From CAZEFK01 sp964511405 (GTDB taxonomy: Bacteria > Pseudomonadota > Alphaproteobacteria > Elsterales > Elsteraceae): a stretch of 38,369 nt of DNA. Each line of letters starts with the position of its first letter. The first letter of the stretch is position 1. The stretch is taken from NCBI GenBank assembly GCA_964511405.1, contig CAZEFK010000046.1:1-38369 (forward strand), read 5' to 3'. Below are positions 35,370-38,369 of the stretch, in pieces. The notes beneath the pieces were generated by a model. The model saw only the letters and a program-made list of their open reading frames with translations. It was not told the DNA's origin and did not search any database. The position numbers were made by a program, and so were the translations under genes.

Positions 35370-36098
35370 ATGACCCCAGCCCGATTGTTGCGCAGCGCCG
35401 GCCTGCTCGCCGGCGGGCTGGCGATTGCCGTGCTGGCCACGGCTGCAGCGGCCGCGGCCGATCTGGTCGTGGTCGAGACCAAGGGCACGCGCCTGCGCGC
35501 CGGCCAGGTGGTCGACGGCGCCCAGGTGCTGCATCTGGATGCCGGCCAGCAGGTGACGCTGGTCGCGGTCGACGGCCGGACCGTAAAGCTCAAGGGACCC
35601 TACCAGGCGGCGCCGATGGCGGCGGACCCGGCCGACGCGCCCGGTGTGGTCGACGCCCTGCGCAACCTGGTCCGCGAGCGGTCGGCCGGAACGGCCACCC
35701 TGGCCACCGTCCGCTCGGCCGCCGACCAGCGACCGCTGCCCGACGCCTGGCTGATCGATGTCGGCCGTCCCGGCGACCGCTGCCTGATCGAAAACCTGCC
35801 GGCGGTGTTCTGGCGCCCCGACGCCGGCCAGCCGACGCAGCTGGACGTGCGGCCGGCCGACGCCAGCTGGCAGGCCAAGGCCAACTGGCCGGCCAGCGAC
35901 CGGCTGGCGATGCCGCCGAGCCTGCCGCTGCGCGATGGCGAGACCTACCAGGTGGCCGTCGGCGGCGCGGCGGTGAAGCTGACCTTCCACCTGATCCCGA
36001 CCACCGCGTCGAACCCGGCGATGCAGGCGGCATGGATGCTGGAGAAGGGGTGCGAGGCCCAGGCCGCGGCGTTGCTGCGCTCGGCCCAAGTGCAGTAG
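35370..36098 (+). CDS. Secreted hypothetical protein, 242 residues
   Basis: I do not recognise a named family. Residues 1-30 are a signal peptide (MTPARLLRSAGLLAGGLAIA, then an alanine run ending AAAAAA), so the product should be periplasmic. The following part (VVVETKGTRLRAGQVVDGAQVLHL, then DAGQQVTLVAVDGRTVKLKGPY) reads as beta strands, like a FecR- or SH3-type small barrel. The C-terminal half has WLIDVGRPGDRCL and NLPAVFWRPDAGQP, and ends in a helix with one cysteine (EKGCEAQAAALLRSAQ). Two cysteines in the mature part could pair. No clear promoter is seen in the gap from the ROK gene. Confidence 0.75.
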   Translation: MTPARLLRSAGLLAGGLAIAVLATAAAAAADLVVVETKGTRLRAGQVVDGAQVLHLDAGQQVTLVAVDGRTVKLKGPYQAAPMAADPADAPGVVDALRNLVRERSAGTATLATVRSAADQRPLPDAWLIDVGRPGDRCLIENLPAVFWRPDAGQPTQLDVRPADASWQAKANWPASDRLAMPPSLPLRDGETYQVAVGGAAVKLTFHLIPTTASNPAMQAAWMLEKGCEAQAAALLRSAQVQ

Positions 36099-36120
36099 GG
36101 CCAGGTCCAATAAGGCGAGG

Positions 36121-36600
36121 TCACGGCTTCCGGCGGAAGCGGAAGTCGCAGCAGTCGCCGCCCTGCATCAGCGTCCGGGTCCGGGTCAGCTCGAGGGCCG
36201 GGTCCATCGCTTCGAGCATGGCGGCATCGCGGCTGCAGTGGACGACCGCGCCCAGGTCGGCCAGACCCAGGTCCTGGTACAGCTCGGCATAGCGGCAGCG
36301 CTTGACCGCGAACTGCAGCTCGGTGTCGGTGCGCTGCTGGTCCTCGACGGTCATCGCCTCGCCCGACGCCCACAGCTCGGCCACGCGCTCGATCCCGTCC
36401 AGGCCGGTTCCGAAGCGGTCGGCCCAGGCCGTCCCGTCGCCGCGGGCCAGCTCTGCGATGACGGTCCGGACCACGGCGTCGGCCGCTTCGGCGCCGAATG
36501 CCTGCCGGAAGGCGCGGACCAGCGGGATCAGGACGCCGGCCTCGATGCGGCGGCGTTCCAGATGGGTGATCGCCGAATGGGTGATCGTCGGTGTCGTCAT
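36121..36600 (-). CDS. L-2-amino-thiazoline-4-carboxylic acid (ATC) hydrolase-like protein
   Basis: 159 residues. The family pattern is strongest at the C-terminus: VKRCRYAELYQDLGLADLGA, VHCSRDAAMLEAMDPALELT, and the closing RTLMQGGDCCDFRFRRKP with the conserved cysteine, aspartate and FRF. Named members open the thiazoline ring of ATC to give S- or N-carbamoyl-cysteine; most relatives are untested. A GGAGAG ribosome site precedes the ATG. A LysR gene is transcribed divergently 115 bases away, the usual layout for a regulator and its target, and the stop faces the secreted hypothetical gene 22 bases away. Confidence 0.8.
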   Translation of the reverse strand: MTTPTITHSAITHLERRRIEAGVLIPLVRAFRQAFGAEAADAVVRTVIAELARGDGTAWADRFGTGLDGIERVAELWASGEAMTVEDQQRTDTELQFAVKRCRYAELYQDLGLADLGAVVHCSRDAAMLEAMDPALELTRTRTLMQGGDCCDFRFRRKP

Positions 36601-36715
36601 GGCGGCTCTCCGGGCTGGTTTGCGGACGGCGCGAGGATCGCCGCCGTCGATCGGGCCGGCCAGGCAGTTTTTCTGCGTGGGCGGGCACCGCCGGTTGGGT
36701 CAAGCTGCATGGGCC

Positions 36716-37330
36716 ATGACCTACCTGTTGCCGCCGCTCAATGCCTTGCGCGCCTTCGAGGCGAGCGCACGCCACCGGAGCTTCGGCCGCGCCGCGGCCG
36801 AACTCCACGTGACGCCGGGTGCGGTCGGCCAGCAGGTGCGTGCCCTGGAGCGGCTACTCGGCGTGGCGCTGTTCGAGCGGACCGGGACCGGGCTGCAGCT
36901 CAGCGCCGCCGGTTACGAGCTGGCGCCGGCGCTGCGCCGGGCGTTCGAGCAGATCACCCAGGCGACCCAGGGCCTGCGGCCGGCCCACGCGGCGCTGGTG
37001 CGCCTGGGCGTGCGCGCCGGGCTGTCGCTGGCGCCGCGCGGGGGCCTGGCCCGGCGGCTCGAGCAGTTCCGCGAAACCGTCGGCCGGGGCCAGGGTATCG
37101 TCGTCCGGGTGTGGCAGCCGGCCGGGCTGGAGGAGCTCGCCGAGGGCAAGATCGACCTCGCCATCGACCGGCCGGAGCGCGTGCCCGGCGGCTATCGGCC
37201 CAGCCCATTGCCAGCCGGCTGGGCCGGCCGCGGCGACTGTCTGCTGGCGGCCGACGGCCGCGTCGATTGTCCGGAGATCGCGGCCCTCGCGGCATGGCTG
37301 CTAGTGCCGACCGACGCCGTGGCCGGCTGA
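36716..37330 (+). CDS. LysR-family regulator with a short effector domain
   Basis: 204 residues from the ATG at 36716. Residues 3-62 are a clear winged helix-turn-helix of the GcvA group (LPPLNALRAFEASARHRSFG, RAAAELHVTPGAVGQQVRAL, ERLLGVALFERTGTGLQLSA). The linker helix follows and then only about 110 residues of effector domain, ending DCPEIAALAAWLLVPTDAVAG; LysR proteins usually run to about 300 residues. The frame has no obvious frameshift, so this looks like a shrunken or internally deleted effector domain. It probably controls the divergent ATC hydrolase-like gene. The stop is six bases from the convergent livF stop. Confidence 0.85.
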   Translation: MTYLLPPLNALRAFEASARHRSFGRAAAELHVTPGAVGQQVRALERLLGVALFERTGTGLQLSAAGYELAPALRRAFEQITQATQGLRPAHAALVRLGVRAGLSLAPRGGLARRLEQFRETVGRGQGIVVRVWQPAGLEELAEGKIDLAIDRPERVPGGYRPSPLPAGWAGRGDCLLAADGRVDCPEIAALAAWLLVPTDAVAG

Positions 37331-37336
37331 TCCCGG

Positions 37337-38062
37337 TCAGTCGGCGATCACCCACTTCTCGGCGCTGGCGCCGGCCAGTTCGCGCACCTTCTCGTCGTCG
37401 CGCGCCAGGTCGGCGGCGGTGCCGTCATAGACCACCTTGCCGTCGTCCAGCACATAGGCGCGGTCGGCGATCTCGACCGCGGCCCGGACGTTCTGCTCGA
37501 CCAGCAGAACCGACATGCCCTCGTCGCGCATGGCCGCGATGACCCGGAACACCTCGCGCACGATCAGCGGCGCCAAGCCCTGCGACGGCTCGTCCAGCAG
37601 CAGCAGGCGCGGGTTGAGCAGCAGGGCGCGGCCGATCGCCAGCATTTCCTGCTCGCCGCCCGACAGCTGCCGGCCGCGATTGCCGCGCCGCTCCTTCAGC
37701 CGCGGGAACAGCTGGTAGACGCGCTCGATGGTCCAGGGGCCGGGCCGCTCCAGCGGCACCTTCAGGTTTTCCTCGACCGTGAGGTTCGGGAACACCCGCC
37801 GACCCTCGGGCACGAAGCCCAGGCCCAGCGCCGCCACCCGAAAGGGCGGCCAGCCGGTGACGTCCTGGCCGAACAGCGTGACGCGGCCCTGCCGCGGCGG
37901 CACCAGCCCGACCAGGCTCGCCATCGTCGTGGTCTTGCCGGCGCCGTTGCGGCCCAGGAGGGTCACGATCTCGCCCTGGCGCACGCTCAGGCCGACGCCG
38001 TGCAGGATGTGGCTCTTGCCGTAGAAGGCGTGGAGGCCCTCGACCTCGAGGACGGCGGTCAT
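37337..38062 (-). CDS. livF: Branched-chain amino acid-type ABC transporter ATPase LivF
   Basis: 241 residues. Walker A is LLGRNGAGKTTTMASL, signature QLSGGEQEMLAIGRAL, Walker B LLLLDEPSQGLAPLIV, and the switch histidine position is occupied by VLLVEQNVRAAVEIADRAYV, the EQN variant typical of LivF. The segment LGFVPEGRRVFPNLTVEENL is also diagnostic. With LivG it powers high-affinity import of branched-chain amino acids, though the same family serves urea, amides and aromatic acids. The start overlaps the livG stop by ATGA. Permease and binding-protein genes are presumably to the right of the window. Confidence 0.93.
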   Translation of the reverse strand: MTAVLEVEGLHAFYGKSHILHGVGLSVRQGEIVTLLGRNGAGKTTTMASLVGLVPPRQGRVTLFGQDVTGWPPFRVAALGLGFVPEGRRVFPNLTVEENLKVPLERPGPWTIERVYQLFPRLKERRGNRGRQLSGGEQEMLAIGRALLLNPRLLLLDEPSQGLAPLIVREVFRVIAAMRDEGMSVLLVEQNVRAAVEIADRAYVLDDGKVVYDGTAADLARDDEKVRELAGASAEKWVIAD

Positions 38063-38369
38063 GCCGCCTTGCCCAGATATGCGGCCTGAACCTGCTCACT
38101 GGCGGCGATCTCGTCGGGCGTGCCTTCGGCCAGCATGCGCCCCTCGGCCAGCACCAGGATGCGGTCGGCCAGGTTGAACACCACGCGCATGTCGTGCTCG
38201 ATCAGGACGATGGCCAGGCGCTGGTCGCGATGCAGGCGCCGGATCAGCCGGGTGATGTCGTAGGTCTCCTGGTCGCCCATGCCGGCGGTCGGTTCGTCCA
38301 GCAGCAGCAGGCGGGGCTTGAGCGCCAGCGCCATCATGATCTCGGTCGCCCGCTGGTCGCCGTGCGACA
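38059..38369 (-). CDS. livG: Branched-chain amino acid-type ABC transporter ATPase LivG, 5' truncated
   Basis: Only the last 103 codons are in the window; the Walker A half lies to the right. Visible are the signature region SHGDQRATEIMMALAL, Walker B LLLLDEPTAGMGDQET and the H-loop VLIEHDMRVVFNLADRILVL, and the C-terminal EGRMLAEGTPDEIAASEQVQ. The H-loop keeps its histidine, unlike LivF. It partners LivF as the second ATPase of the importer. The substrate cannot be fixed from this fragment. Confidence 0.9.
   Translation of the reverse strand, partial: SHGDQRATEIMMALALKPRLLLLDEPTAGMGDQETYDITRLIRRLHRDQRLAIVLIEHDMRVVFNLADRILVLAEGRMLAEGTPDEIAASEQVQAAYLGKAA

Overview
The window is high-GC DNA (about 70% by eye) with tightly packed operons, many joined by 4-base ATGA or GTGA overlaps. 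The gene set (HslU, MetX/MetW, phasin, a fructose ABC importer feeding the Entner-Doudoroff pathway, ROK control, LivF/LivG) points to an alphaproteobacterium, most like the Rhodospirillales. That placement is inference from gene content; no rRNA or tRNA gene was seen.

Layout. 1-991 is the 3' part of hslU, followed by an unrecognised small gene. 1478-3994 (minus) holds a 25-residue membrane peptide, a phasin, metW and metX. 4193-11485 (plus) is one long run: chorismate mutase, hisC, tyrA, a KdsB-like sugar CMP-transferase, a histidine phosphatase, an ArsB/NhaD-type permease and an Atm1-type ABC exporter. 11454-20564 is a 9-kb island bounded by 64-bp direct repeats (62 of 64 identical). It carries a PIN/ribbon-helix-helix toxin-antitoxin pair and a four-gene operon with Wadjet (JetABCD, MksFEBG) architecture. 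20522-23972 holds housekeeping and hypothetical genes: a DUF4864-like protein, a Tag-like glycosylase, an AI-2E-family permease and an RRM protein. 23984-35161 (minus) is a sugar catabolic block: ROK regulator, ABC ATPase, permease, binding protein, fructokinase-like kinase, zwf and edd. A visibly AT-richer anti-phage dCTP deaminase (DcdV/AvcD type) sits between zwf and edd. 35370-38369 holds a secreted hypothetical protein, an ATC-hydrolase-like protein with a short divergent LysR regulator, and livF with a partial livG.

How the genes work together. The sugar importer, kinase, Zwf and Edd form an import-to-Entner-Doudoroff route. Its likely control point is a near-consensus promoter whose -10 lies inside a 25-bp palindrome upstream of the ROK gene. 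Two unrelated defence loci sit about 6 kb apart: an anti-plasmid Wadjet-like island and a nucleotide-depleting deaminase.

The most notable points are the island's repeats, which leave two convergent genes intact; the divergent Wadjet operon, whose SMC subunit has Asn where the catalytic Glu is expected; a repressor-like twin operator with a promoter but no gene at the island's right edge; and the deaminase inserted in a metabolic operon with a divergent 61-codon gene in its 5' flank.
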